NCBI RefSeq assembly: GCF_900183975.1
Contig: NZ_LT853882.1
Location: 4,085,501 to 4,149,500 of the forward strand
Reading direction: 5' to 3'
Length of the DNA stretch: 64,000 bases
Origin: Xanthomonas fragariae
Lineage (GTDB): Bacteria; Pseudomonadota; Gammaproteobacteria; Xanthomonadales; Xanthomonadaceae
The notes beneath the pieces were generated by a model, which made no database searches, was not told the origin of the DNA, and saw only the letters and a program-made list of their open reading frames with translations. This document shows positions 26,026 to 33,139 of the stretch, one piece after another. Every line of letters begins with the position of its first letter. Position 1 is the stretch's first letter. Made by a program: the position numbers and the translations under genes.

Positions 26026-26712
26026 TCACTGGGTTTTTTTGTCGCCAGACCCATTCCGTAATTTCTCAAACAAAGCTTCTCGTTCTTTTGCACAGTAATC
26101 ACTCATAGGTTCAGATTGGCTGGATTCGGATCCGTTCGGATGTCTAGCTATCCGAACTGGAGCGGGAAGCACCTGCAAAAACATAGCCCCGGCAATCACA
26201 TCCATAACAGGGCCGTTACGCCGCAATTGTATATAGCCAAGATCCAATCTTTTCCCGCCAACATGATCGTATACTTTAATGTCCGCTCTGCCGCCAAGCG
26301 CAGAAACATTCCCTTCTAGTAAATTAAAATTAAATAAAGGCATGGCTCGACAAACAGATTTACTAGCCACAGTGCCACTTAAACATCCTTTTGACGAAGA
26401 CAATGTAATTATAAGGTCAGTATCAGATAGGCGCATTTCTTCAAAATCAACATATCCTTCAGGTGTGGCAGACCATGTTCCAGTCCATTCTTCATCCTCA
26501 TGAAGCCAGCTGCTGAAGGCATTCCATGTTTTATTTACTTCGTCTGGAAGTATTCGCGAGTTCTGAAGTGCAGTTGGTCCACTTATGAGAATCCAGCCGA
26601 AGAAAATAAAAATCGGGGCAAGCAATGACCAGAAAGTTATTTTCTTCATGTACCAAGGCGCCATCTTGTGCACGCCTTGGTTAGGTTGTGGGGCCTCTTC
26701 TTCGCTGGGCAT
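26026..26712 (-). CDS. cargo gene: membrane-anchored hypothetical protein
   Basis: A 228-residue product with one transmembrane segment at about residues 27-46 (FWSLLAPIFIFFGWILISG) and a soluble C-terminal domain starting near EEWTGTWSATPEGYVDFEEM. That stretch resembles a lipocalin-like or small beta-barrel opening strand. Two Cys (GCLSG, KSVCR) may pair. The base composition is much AT-richer than the tail genes on both sides, and the gene breaks the tail operon between S and J. This marks it as an acquired 'moron'. Function unknown. Confidence 0.65.
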   Translation of the reverse strand: MPSEEEAPQPNQGVHKMAPWYMKKITFWSLLAPIFIFFGWILISGPTALQNSRILPDEVNKTWNAFSSWLHEDEEWTGTWSATPEGYVDFEEMRLSDTDLIITLSSSKGCLSGTVASKSVCRAMPLFNFNLLEGNVSALGGRADIKVYDHVGGKRLDLGYIQLRRNGPVMDVIAGAMFLQVLPAPVRIARHPNGSESSQSEPMSDYCAKEREALFEKLRNGSGDKKTQ

Positions 26713-26747
26713 TTTAAAGTTAGCTCCAGTAGATTATTGATAATTTA

Positions 26748-26960
26748 TTAATCTGGCTCTGCGGGTGTATCGCAAAAATGGCATTCCTCACCATACGAAG
26801 AGTCGTAATCGCCAGTGATTTGAACGATTTCTTGGTCCTCAGCACGCTTGCTATCTTTTTCGATGCAATCTGCGCAAGCCGTGACCTCCGGATATTGCTC
26901 GGAGGCGCTATCTGAACTTAGATTCCCATAGATCATGGCCGTCTTGAATTCGAGACTCAT
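26748..26960 (-). CDS. cargo gene: 70-aa protein with two CxxC motifs
   Basis: A 70-residue acidic protein with CADC near residue 29 and CHFC near residue 61, spaced like a four-Cys zinc ribbon, and no membrane segment. It lies upstream of the membrane-anchored cargo gene with a 35-bp gap and the same AT-rich composition. The two form a small operon inserted between phage S and J. Not recognised as any named family; a metal-binding or small regulatory role is inference. Confidence 0.55.
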   Translation of the reverse strand: MSLEFKTAMIYGNLSSDSASEQYPEVTACADCIEKDSKRAEDQEIVQITGDYDSSYGEECHFCDTPAEPD

Positions 26961-26999
26961 TTCTATTTCTTTGCGTGAGTGGTGAAGTATGCACCGCGA

Positions 27000-27458
27000 T
27001 CATAGACGATAATCATCAAGAGCCCAAATTATTAGATTCCGAATTTCTTTGCTGTCGTGCTCGCTTATTCCAATCAATCCACGTTTGGCATAGCGCGCTT
27101 TGGGTCCGCCCGCCCGGACACGTTCCGTTAGCCCCTCTTGATGCACACGGGCAATGCGCGACACGCGCCCCACAAACCCAACGCTGACAGCGTTGGGACT
27201 GGCGCTGACCTTGAAGTACTTGGCCTGCCGCAGCTTGGCAAACATCTTCGCTCGCTTGACGCGTCCGGACTTCTGCCGCAGTTGCTGCTTGCGCGGTGCG
27301 TACGGTGTGCCATCGGGCGCTTGCTGCTTGCCGATGCGCTGGCTCTGCGAGCGCCTCAGTTCCGTTCCGATCTTGCGGGCCAGCGTGCGGCGTTCGCCGG
27401 GCTGCAGGCGGGCCAGTAGCGGAGCGGCCCAATTCTCCAGCGCGGTCAGCTCATCCAT
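27000..27458 (-). CDS. S: phage tail completion protein S
   Basis: A 152-residue virion morphogenesis protein. DELTALENWAAPLLARLQPGERRTLARKIG at the N-terminus and the basic QQAPDGTPYAPRKQQLRQKSGRVKRAKMF segment are characteristic. It overlaps the R stop by 13 bp, as in P2 R-S. Confidence 0.92.
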   Translation of the reverse strand: MDELTALENWAAPLLARLQPGERRTLARKIGTELRRSQSQRIGKQQAPDGTPYAPRKQQLRQKSGRVKRAKMFAKLRQAKYFKVSASPNAVSVGFVGRVSRIARVHQEGLTERVRAGGPKARYAKRGLIGISEHDSKEIRNLIIWALDDYRL

Positions 27459-27865
27459 GTTGGATCGAGCACCGGCTCAGGCGCATGCGTCATGTCATAG
27501 CCGCCGCCATCTTTCGCCGTCACGACCACGCGTTCGGTCAGCGGCAGCTTGATCGACAGATCCACCGCGTCGTTGGCGAGGATGTCGGCCTCGAAGGCGA
27601 TCTCGCCACGGCGCGCCGGATTGGACAGCAGCTCCGACTGATTGACTTGCACCCATTGCAGCAGCGGCAGCATCACGCTGTCCGGGTGACCGGCGTAGTC
27701 GGTCACGATCAGGTTGAGCGTGTATTGGTACTCGAACGACAGCCCCGGTTGGAACGTGCTGACCAAGCTGCCGGCGTCGATAAACACAAGCAGCCGGTCG
27801 GCATCGCGTGCCAGGTCCGGCAAGGCCGCGACCAGATGCGCGCGCAGGCTGGCGGGCTTGATCAT
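27446..27865 (-). CDS. R: phage tail completion protein R
   Basis: A 139-residue protein; MIKPASLRAHLVAALPDLARDADRLLVFID and YQYTLNLIVTDYAGHPDSVMLPLLQWV are typical of P2 gpR. It follows the Rz-like gene with a 4-bp overlap and precedes S. Confidence 0.92.
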   Translation of the reverse strand: MIKPASLRAHLVAALPDLARDADRLLVFIDAGSLVSTFQPGLSFEYQYTLNLIVTDYAGHPDSVMLPLLQWVQVNQSELLSNPARRGEIAFEADILANDAVDLSIKLPLTERVVVTAKDGGGYDMTHAPEPVLDPTWMS

Positions 27866-28338
27866 GGCGCCGCTGCCGGCAGATGCAGATAGATCCAGTC
27901 CTGCAGCGCACTCAGCTGCGCGGCGGTGGCGTGGCAGCTGGTGTAGTTGTTGGCGACGGCAGAGAGCGTAATGCCGGCGGCCGGCGCATCAGGATCTCCG
28001 GCGGTCGGCCCGGCAGGGTTGCCCGAGGCGGCGGCGTCGTGCAGCCGCACAAAGCCAGCAGGGATAGCGCAAGCAGCATCGGCTTTCTGGGTGACATCGA
28101 TCGGGATCTCGCGGGTGATGGTGGCGCCGGCTTCGCGCACGATCTGCACGCGGTCGACATACCCGACAACGACTTTGGTTGAAGCCTTTGCGCTGTCGCG
28201 TTCGGCGATGGCGGCAGCGTTTGCGTCTAGTGCTTGCTTGCGCTCCGTGCGTGCAGTGCTGACGCGCTGCTCCTGCGACACGCAGCCGCCAACGAGCGCT
28301 GCGATCAGTGCGAGCAGGATGATCAAGCGCGTGACCAT
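27862..28338 (-). CDS. Rz-like spanin subunit (LysB type)
   Basis: A 158-residue protein: one N-terminal membrane helix (LIILLALIAALVGG) followed by a helical, charged periplasmic region (TARTERKQALDANAAAIAERDSAKA). It is placed directly after the endolysin and hosts an out-of-frame lipoprotein gene, the hallmark of Rz/Rz1 spanin pairs that fuse inner and outer membranes at lysis. A Cys after VGG could also be a lipobox, which would be unusual for an Rz. Starts overlap neighbouring genes by a few bases. Confidence 0.75.
   Translation of the reverse strand: MVTRLIILLALIAALVGGCVSQEQRVSTARTERKQALDANAAAIAERDSAKASTKVVVGYVDRVQIVREAGATITREIPIDVTQKADAACAIPAGFVRLHDAAASGNPAGPTAGDPDAPAAGITLSAVANNYTSCHATAAQLSALQDWIYLHLPAAAP
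27912..28097 (-). CDS. Rz1-like outer-membrane spanin lipoprotein, nested inside the Rz gene
   Basis: A 61-residue product in a different frame wholly inside the Rz-like gene. It starts MSPRKP, has a hydrophobic signal MLLALSLLALCGC with a lipobox (LCGC), then a Pro-rich mature part (TTPPPRATLPGRPPE) as expected for Rz1/LysC. An upstream extension to 28169 lacks a signal-peptide-like start, so 28097 is preferred. Confidence 0.75.
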   Translation of the reverse strand: MSPRKPMLLALSLLALCGCTTPPPRATLPGRPPEILMRRPPALRSLPSPTTTPAATPPPRS

Positions 28339-28976
28339 CAGCTCACGCCCAGGAGTTGCAGGGCGCGCCGCGTGCGCGTGACGCGATCATCGTGGCCTTC
28401 CGGCAAGCGCTTGGCGCGCACGTTGCCCAGGTTGATCTTGCGGCCCAGGCCAAGCACATCGCCGGCATCGGCCAGCACGTTCAGGCCGTTGTCGTGCCAA
28501 TACGCCGCCGCACCCAGTGCGCTGGGCTCGATCTGCAGCAGCAGGTCCGGCTGCTCTTCCACCGGCAAGCTGATCAGCACACCGATGCGGCGGTAGTTGC
28601 CCCGGCAGGTGTGCTGCATCGGACCCCGGCCACGGTGGCGATAGCCATCGCCGCTGGCTTCGTTGCCGTTGCCCAGGCGGTCGGCATAGACGAAGTTGGC
28701 CAGGCCCACGGGGTTGCGCAGGAACTTGGGCGCCAGAGCCGGCATGATGCGCTCGCCAAACACCTCCAGCAGTCGGGCGCTGGTGGTGTAGGTCAGCCCT
28801 TCTTCCATGCGCGACAGGCTCAGACTTTCGTGGCCGACCTGGCCCAGCCAGTGCGCGGCGCGGCGCTTGGTGGTGATGCCGAAGCGGTTGGCGGCGGCAA
28901 GCAGTGGGCCGTGCCAGCGCTGTGCGCGTTGCGCCGAGCACTGCATGAGCGAGGCGAGCTGGGTATCGGTGAACAT
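28338..28976 (-). CDS. phage endolysin, glycoside hydrolase family 19 type
   Basis: A 212-residue lysozyme/chitinase-fold enzyme expected to cut peptidoglycan glycan chains. Visible: FTDTQLASLMQ at the start, AAHWLGQVGHESLSLSRMEEGLTY containing the catalytic Glu, and GYRHRGRGPMQHTCRGNYR (the R-GRG-Q/M-T substrate-site motif). No signal peptide, so it relies on a holin. The start at 28976 overlaps the holin stop (TGATG). Confidence 0.9.
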   Translation of the reverse strand: MFTDTQLASLMQCSAQRAQRWHGPLLAAANRFGITTKRRAAHWLGQVGHESLSLSRMEEGLTYTTSARLLEVFGERIMPALAPKFLRNPVGLANFVYADRLGNGNEASGDGYRHRGRGPMQHTCRGNYRRIGVLISLPVEEQPDLLLQIEPSALGAAAYWHDNGLNVLADAGDVLGLGRKINLGNVRAKRLPEGHDDRVTRTRRALQLLGVS

Positions 28977-29266
28977 CAATCGACCTTCAGGATGCGCGCC
29001 ACATTGCCCTGGGCGCGGTAGGTGAGCACCGCAAGCACGATCAACGTGCCCAGGTGCCAGAGACTGACTTGCGAGCCGGCGCCGGCCAGCAAGATGTGCA
29101 GCGCTTGGCCGCCGGTGCTGGCGATCAGCAACCAGGCGCACCAGCCAGCGCTGCGCCGATGCCGCGCATGGTCTGGCCGGCGGTAGGTAAGCAGACGGAC
29201 GCAGATGGCGAGCGAGGCCATCAACGTCAGGACGGTGACCAGGCTATGCACTGGGCGGACCTCCAC
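28976..29266 (-). CDS. phage holin-like membrane protein (3 helices)
   Basis: A 96-residue protein with three hydrophobic segments (about residues 7-25, 40-60, 68-84) and a basic cytoplasmic loop. Its position immediately before the endolysin supports a holin or holin-accessory function that releases or activates the endolysin. Confidence 0.75.
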   Translation of the reverse strand: MEVRPVHSLVTVLTLMASLAICVRLLTYRRPDHARHRRSAGWCAWLLIASTGGQALHILLAGAGSQVSLWHLGTLIVLAVLTYRAQGNVARILKVD

Positions 29267-29600
29267 GGCGTAGGAAGGAAAAGTTGAACGACTTGCTCTT
29301 TTCGATCAGCCCCAGCGTGACCGTGATGGCGCATGCCGCGCTCGCAAAAGCGGCCACACCGCTGGACTTGATCGGCAACCAGCGCAGGATTTCTGGCGCC
29401 AGCTGGTAGCCGGCGATCACGCTCACCGGGAAGTAAATCAATCGCGCCAACAGCGGCTGCTTGGCGGCAGACACCACGAACAAGGCGCCGCCGGCGAACG
29501 CGCCGATCAACGCATCGCCATCGATGCCAGGCAGCACCGAGGCAAGGCCCACACCGGTGGCGATCAAAAAGCCGCTCGAGACGGAGGTGGGTTCGGTCAT
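29244..29600 (-). CDS. second phage holin-like membrane protein
   Basis: A 118-residue protein with three or four hydrophobic segments (SGFLIATGVGLASVLPG, ALIGAFAGGALFVVSA, LARLIYFPVSVIAGYQL, GVAAFASAACAITVTLGLI). It overlaps the next gene by 23 bp and follows X by 4 bp. Tandem holin-like genes between X and the endolysin are usual in P2-type phages of Burkholderia/Xanthomonas relatives. Confidence 0.75.
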   Translation of the reverse strand: MTEPTSVSSGFLIATGVGLASVLPGIDGDALIGAFAGGALFVVSAAKQPLLARLIYFPVSVIAGYQLAPEILRWLPIKSSGVAAFASAACAITVTLGLIEKSKSFNFSFLRRGGPPSA

Positions 29601-29604
29601 CAGG

Positions 29605-29814
29605 TCAGTCCCATAGCTGCACGAGTGGCGTCATCGCCGCTGTGGTGGTGGTTACCTCGGGCAACTCCACCGGCGTGCCATGCGGTAGCACGGCGCCCAG
29701 TTCGGCCAGGCCGGGAGTGAGGAGATAGGTGCGCTCGACCAGGCCGGTCGTGCTGCCCAGGTGACGCCAGCACAGCAGGTCGACGGTGTCGCCTTGCATG
29801 GCATGCACGCGCAT
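29605..29814 (-). CDS. X: phage tail protein X
   Basis: A 69-residue LysM-like tail protein: MQGDTVDLLCWRHLGSTTGLVE and PGLAELGAVLPHGTPVELPE match P2 gpX. It overlaps the L stop by one base. Confidence 0.92.
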   Translation of the reverse strand: MRVHAMQGDTVDLLCWRHLGSTTGLVERTYLLTPGLAELGAVLPHGTPVELPEVTTTTAAMTPLVQLWD

Positions 29815-30281
29815 CAGATGAGCTCCACCGTGCTGCGCGGCAGGTGTTGCAGATCGCGCACGGCCCAGCGCTGGTCGCGGCGTAGTTCGGTGATGCTGGG
29901 TGATAGGTCATCGGCGCGCTGGTTGGCGCTGTCGGTGGCATCGAAGCTGCGGTAACGCTCTGCCACCTCGACGGCGGTGGCACACGCCACCGCGCGCAGG
30001 TACAGCTGCACGCGGCGCGAGATGCCATCGACGGTGGTGCTGGGCACGTCAGCCAACGCGGCGTAGCCGGCCGCCTGCTGCGTTTGCATCCAGGTCTGCA
30101 GCGCATCGTTGACTGCGAGCATGGCGGCGACGATGGCGTGGCGCAGACGCGCATCGGTCACGGTGCCATCCAGGCGCATGCTCGCCCGCACGCTGGCCGG
30201 TGCGATCGCCGGCCAGAACGGCGCATTGGCGATCGCATCCGGCGCGGCGCTGGTGGTGCCGGTGGCAGTGAATCCGCTCAT
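29814..30281 (-). CDS. L: phage head completion/stabilisation protein L
   Basis: A 155-residue capsid completion protein: FWPAIAPASVRASMRLDGTVTDARLRHAI and the C-terminal LRRDQRWAVRDLQHLPRSTVELI are characteristic. It lies between M and X as in P2. A 95-bp gap to M contains no gene. Confidence 0.92.
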   Translation of the reverse strand: MSGFTATGTTSAAPDAIANAPFWPAIAPASVRASMRLDGTVTDARLRHAIVAAMLAVNDALQTWMQTQQAAGYAALADVPSTTVDGISRRVQLYLRAVACATAVEVAERYRSFDATDSANQRADDLSPSITELRRDQRWAVRDLQHLPRSTVELI

Positions 30282-30376
30282 GGATGGCTCGAAGAGATCG
30301 CCGGTGGTCGGGGCGTCACCGCAGCGAAGGTGCTGTGGATCAGCCCCGAGCCGGCGAGGGTTGCGGGGACGCTCGG

Positions 30377-31096
30377 TTATGCGCTGGTGCCGGCAGGCTC
30401 AACGCTGAACTTCTTCAAGAGCCGCTCGGCGCGCTCCAGATCCTTCTTGCCGCCGCAGCTGCCATGCAGGGCGATGGCGCGCTGCAGGTCGGCGACAGCG
30501 GCGGAGGCGATGGGGTGCGCCTGGTCGGCAGGCCTCTCATCGGTGATGCCCGCCAGCGATGCGCGGGCCAGTGCCAGGTGCAGCTTGGCGCGCACCTCGT
30601 CGGGCATGTCCTGCTCGGCGGTCAGCGCGGCGGTGTCGGCCAGGACGGCCGCGTCGAAGCTCTGGCCGGTCTTCTGCGCCGACAGCGCCGCTTCGGCGAT
30701 TTCCTCGGCCAGCACGCAGCCCACGGTGCGGGAGAAGCGGTCGGGCATCTGCAGGTTGTGCTTGAGCACATAGGCGCCCAGCTCCAGCGCGCCGGCATAG
30801 TCGCCGGCATCGATGCGCCACACCATGCAGGTCATGACGATCTCGTCCTGCGCGCCCTGGCCACCGGCCAGCACGCCGGCCAGATACGGCACGTAGGTCG
30901 GCAGCAGCTGCACCTTGAGCGCAGCCTTGCCTTGGGTGGACTGGATCTGCTTCAGCCGCAGGCGATCGCTCTGCAGCTGGGCCATGTGCTGCTCGTAGGC
31001 GGTGGCGCCGGCCATCAGCTGGTGCGGGGCACGCTGCGCCGCTTCCAGCTCGGCGAGCACGCGGCTGTGGTGACGCTTGGCGGGACTGTCGGCCAT
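30377..31096 (-). CDS. M: phage terminase small (endonuclease) subunit M
   Basis: A 239-residue protein that in P2 cuts cos DNA with the P ATPase. MADSPAKRHHSRVLAELEAAQRAP and LLPTYVPYLAGVLAGGQGAQDEIVMTCMVWRIDAGDYAGAL are typical. It starts 3 bp after the end of N. Confidence 0.92.
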   Translation of the reverse strand: MADSPAKRHHSRVLAELEAAQRAPHQLMAGATAYEQHMAQLQSDRLRLKQIQSTQGKAALKVQLLPTYVPYLAGVLAGGQGAQDEIVMTCMVWRIDAGDYAGALELGAYVLKHNLQMPDRFSRTVGCVLAEEIAEAALSAQKTGQSFDAAVLADTAALTAEQDMPDEVRAKLHLALARASLAGITDERPADQAHPIASAAVADLQRAIALHGSCGGKKDLERAERLLKKFSVEPAGTSA

Positions 31097-31099
31097 GGC

Positions 31100-32117
31100 T
31101 TAGGCCTCGATCTCGATGTGCTCGACCACGCAGCCCAGGCCGTAGTCCTCGACCACGTAGGCATCGTTGGAGGACTCGTAGTTCTCGATGCGATCGCGTG
31201 CGGGCACTTCCTGGATATAACGGCGACGGCCGCCGGTCTGGTAGTAGATCGACAGGTTCGCCAGCGAGGTGACCATCAGCGCGCCGTCCGGCAGGTACGG
31301 CACCTCGGCCACCTGCAGGCCGCCAACGCGGCGCTGGCTCAAGATCAGATCGGTGGCGATCTTCTCGCTGGCCGGCTGGTCCTTGTTGACCATCGGAAAA
31401 TACTTGTCGTGCATCAGGTCGCGGCCCAAGCACCACCACCAGGCTCGGATCCTTGCGGTGCCACGGATCGAGCAGGTTGCTCACCACATCGAACACCAGC
31501 GCGTCGAGGTTGCGGTAGTCCGCGCCATCGCCGGCGCCGATGACCATCTTGCCGGCCGTCTTGCCGCTGCCCAGCACGCGCTGGGCCGCGTTGGTGCGGT
31601 ACTGCTGCAGCCAGCCGATGTTGACGTCTTCCAGCAGCGGGAACGCGGCGCGATCGGTGTCGGCAGCGGCGTGCGTGCCGTTGAAGCCGATCTGCAAACG
31701 GTCCAGCGCCTGACGCTTGACGATGGCATCGCGCAGGCGTGCCTGAAAGTCCGGGAACTTGGCCCACGCATCGAGCAGCGCATACGGAATGGCGGTATCG
31801 AAGTCGGTCTTCTTGGCGAGGTATTCGTTCTTGTCGAGCGCGGCGACGTTGCGCGGCGTACGCGTCTTGCCGGCGCCGGTGTCGGTGCGGCTGGCGATGC
31901 TGCCGGTGACGCCGATGCCCACCTTCTGGCCGGACAGTTCGTCCACCGGGATGATGTTGATCTTGGACAGGAACTCGCTGGATTCCTGCATGCGCGTTTC
32001 CAGCTTCTGCTGCACGGTCGGCTCGACGGTGAAGGAGTGGAACGCATTGCTGACGCCGTTGAGCTTGGCGATCTGCTCGGCGAACTGGTTGAACTGCAGG
32101 CGGGTGGCGTTTTGCAT
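31100..32117 (-). pseudogene. N: phage major capsid protein N, single-base frameshift
   Basis: The P2-type capsid protein begins MQNATRLQFNQFAEQIAKLNG and reads correctly through DALVFDVVSNLLDPWHRKDPSLVVVLG. There an extra base in the CCC run at 31425-31427 (plus strand) throws it out of frame. The expected continuation RDLMHDKYFPMVNKDQPASEKIA ... GLGCVVEHIEIEA is present in the next frame to 31100. Removing one base gives 338 residues, the normal size. If real, no capsid can form; a one-base assembly error cannot be excluded. Confidence 0.85.
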
Positions 32118-32175
32118 GGTGGCTCCGAAGGTCAGGCGCTGGCGGCGTGTGTGTGGTGTGCGAAAGGCGCAGGGA

Positions 32176-33018
32176 TCAGCAATCGGTCAGCACAACCGCG
32201 CCGCCGCCGGTAACCACCGGGCGTGTGGGCTGTGCGGGGTCGGCCTGCTGCGATAGCGACTCGCGTAACTGCGTCAGGTCGTTCGCCAGCTGCGCGTGCT
32301 GGGTCTTCTGCGCGGCGTGCTCGGCCTGCAGGCGGTTGAAGCGTTCGTCCTGGCCGCGCACGTGCTCGGCGATCTCTTCGATGCCTTCGCCGAGCTCTGC
32401 GAACTGCTCGGCGGTGATGCTGGTGGCGTCCTCGCTCTTGAGCGCGGCGCGGATCCGGTTGAGCAGGCCGGCGACTGGGCCTTCGCTGACCTCGCTGAAT
32501 TCCAGCGCGGTTTCTTCGGCGACGGTGAACAGGTTGCCCGGTGACTGCTTGCGATCGGCCAGCGGATTGGCGTCGGGGTTCTGGCTGGCGAAGCTCAGCA
32601 TGGAGGTGCCCAGGCTCGCCGGCGAATCGGTCACCGCCAGGCCGACCAGATACGCCTTGCCGGTGTTGGCGAACTTCTCCTGCACCTCGATGCTGGTGTA
32701 GAGCTTCTGCTTGGACTTGTTGATGGTGATCAGGTCGGCGGTCGGCTCGATCTGGGCGAACAGCGCCAGGCGCTTGCTGCCATCGATCTCCACCTCTTCG
32801 GCCTTGACGGCGGTGACATCGCCATACGCGCGGAACGGCGAGTCCGGCAGCAGGCTGCGCATGTGCTCGATCCAGATGCGGGCGTTGTAGGTCTCGCGGT
32901 TGTAGGTGCTGGCCATGTCGTCGATCCAGCTGCGCTGAATCGTGCGGCCATCGGTGGTGGCACCTTCGACGGCCACGCGGAACCAGTTGGAACGGAACTT
33001 CTTGGCCTTGGCCGACAT
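32176..33018 (-). CDS. O: phage capsid scaffolding protein/protease O
   Basis: A 280-residue protein. The N-terminal half is a serine-protease-like domain (KFRSNWFRVAVEGATTDGRTIQRSWIDDMASTYN, IWIEHMRSLLPDSPF, AYLVGLAVTDSPASLG). The C-terminal half is a coiled-coil scaffold (AEHVRGQDERFNRLQAEHAAQKTQHAQLANDL). It directs capsid assembly and then cleaves itself and N. Divergent from P. Confidence 0.92.
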   Translation of the reverse strand: MSAKAKKFRSNWFRVAVEGATTDGRTIQRSWIDDMASTYNRETYNARIWIEHMRSLLPDSPFRAYGDVTAVKAEEVEIDGSKRLALFAQIEPTADLITINKSKQKLYTSIEVQEKFANTGKAYLVGLAVTDSPASLGTSMLSFASQNPDANPLADRKQSPGNLFTVAEETALEFSEVSEGPVAGLLNRIRAALKSEDATSITAEQFAELGEGIEEIAEHVRGQDERFNRLQAEHAAQKTQHAQLANDLTQLRESLSQQADPAQPTRPVVTGGGAVVLTDC

Positions 33019-33038
33019 GGGTGTCCTCTGCGCTGGAT

Positions 33039-33066
33039 GCGTTTGCGATGACCCATGGTCAAACGC
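33039..33066. promoter_or_regulatory. dyad-symmetric sequence between divergent O and P genes
   Basis: GCGTTTG (33039-33045) and CAAACGC (33060-33066) form an inverted repeat, and a nested TGACC-CAT-GGTCA dyad lies at 33049-33061. P2 late promoters between these two divergent operons bind the Ogr activator at dyad sites. The position fits, but the P2 consensus is not clearly present, so function is inferred from place and symmetry. Confidence 0.35.
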
Positions 33067-33139
33067 GAGGCACAGCGCAGCAACGCAATCACCGTGTAAA
33101 CACGATGATTACGCGTCGTTCAACTGTCGGGATGAAGAG

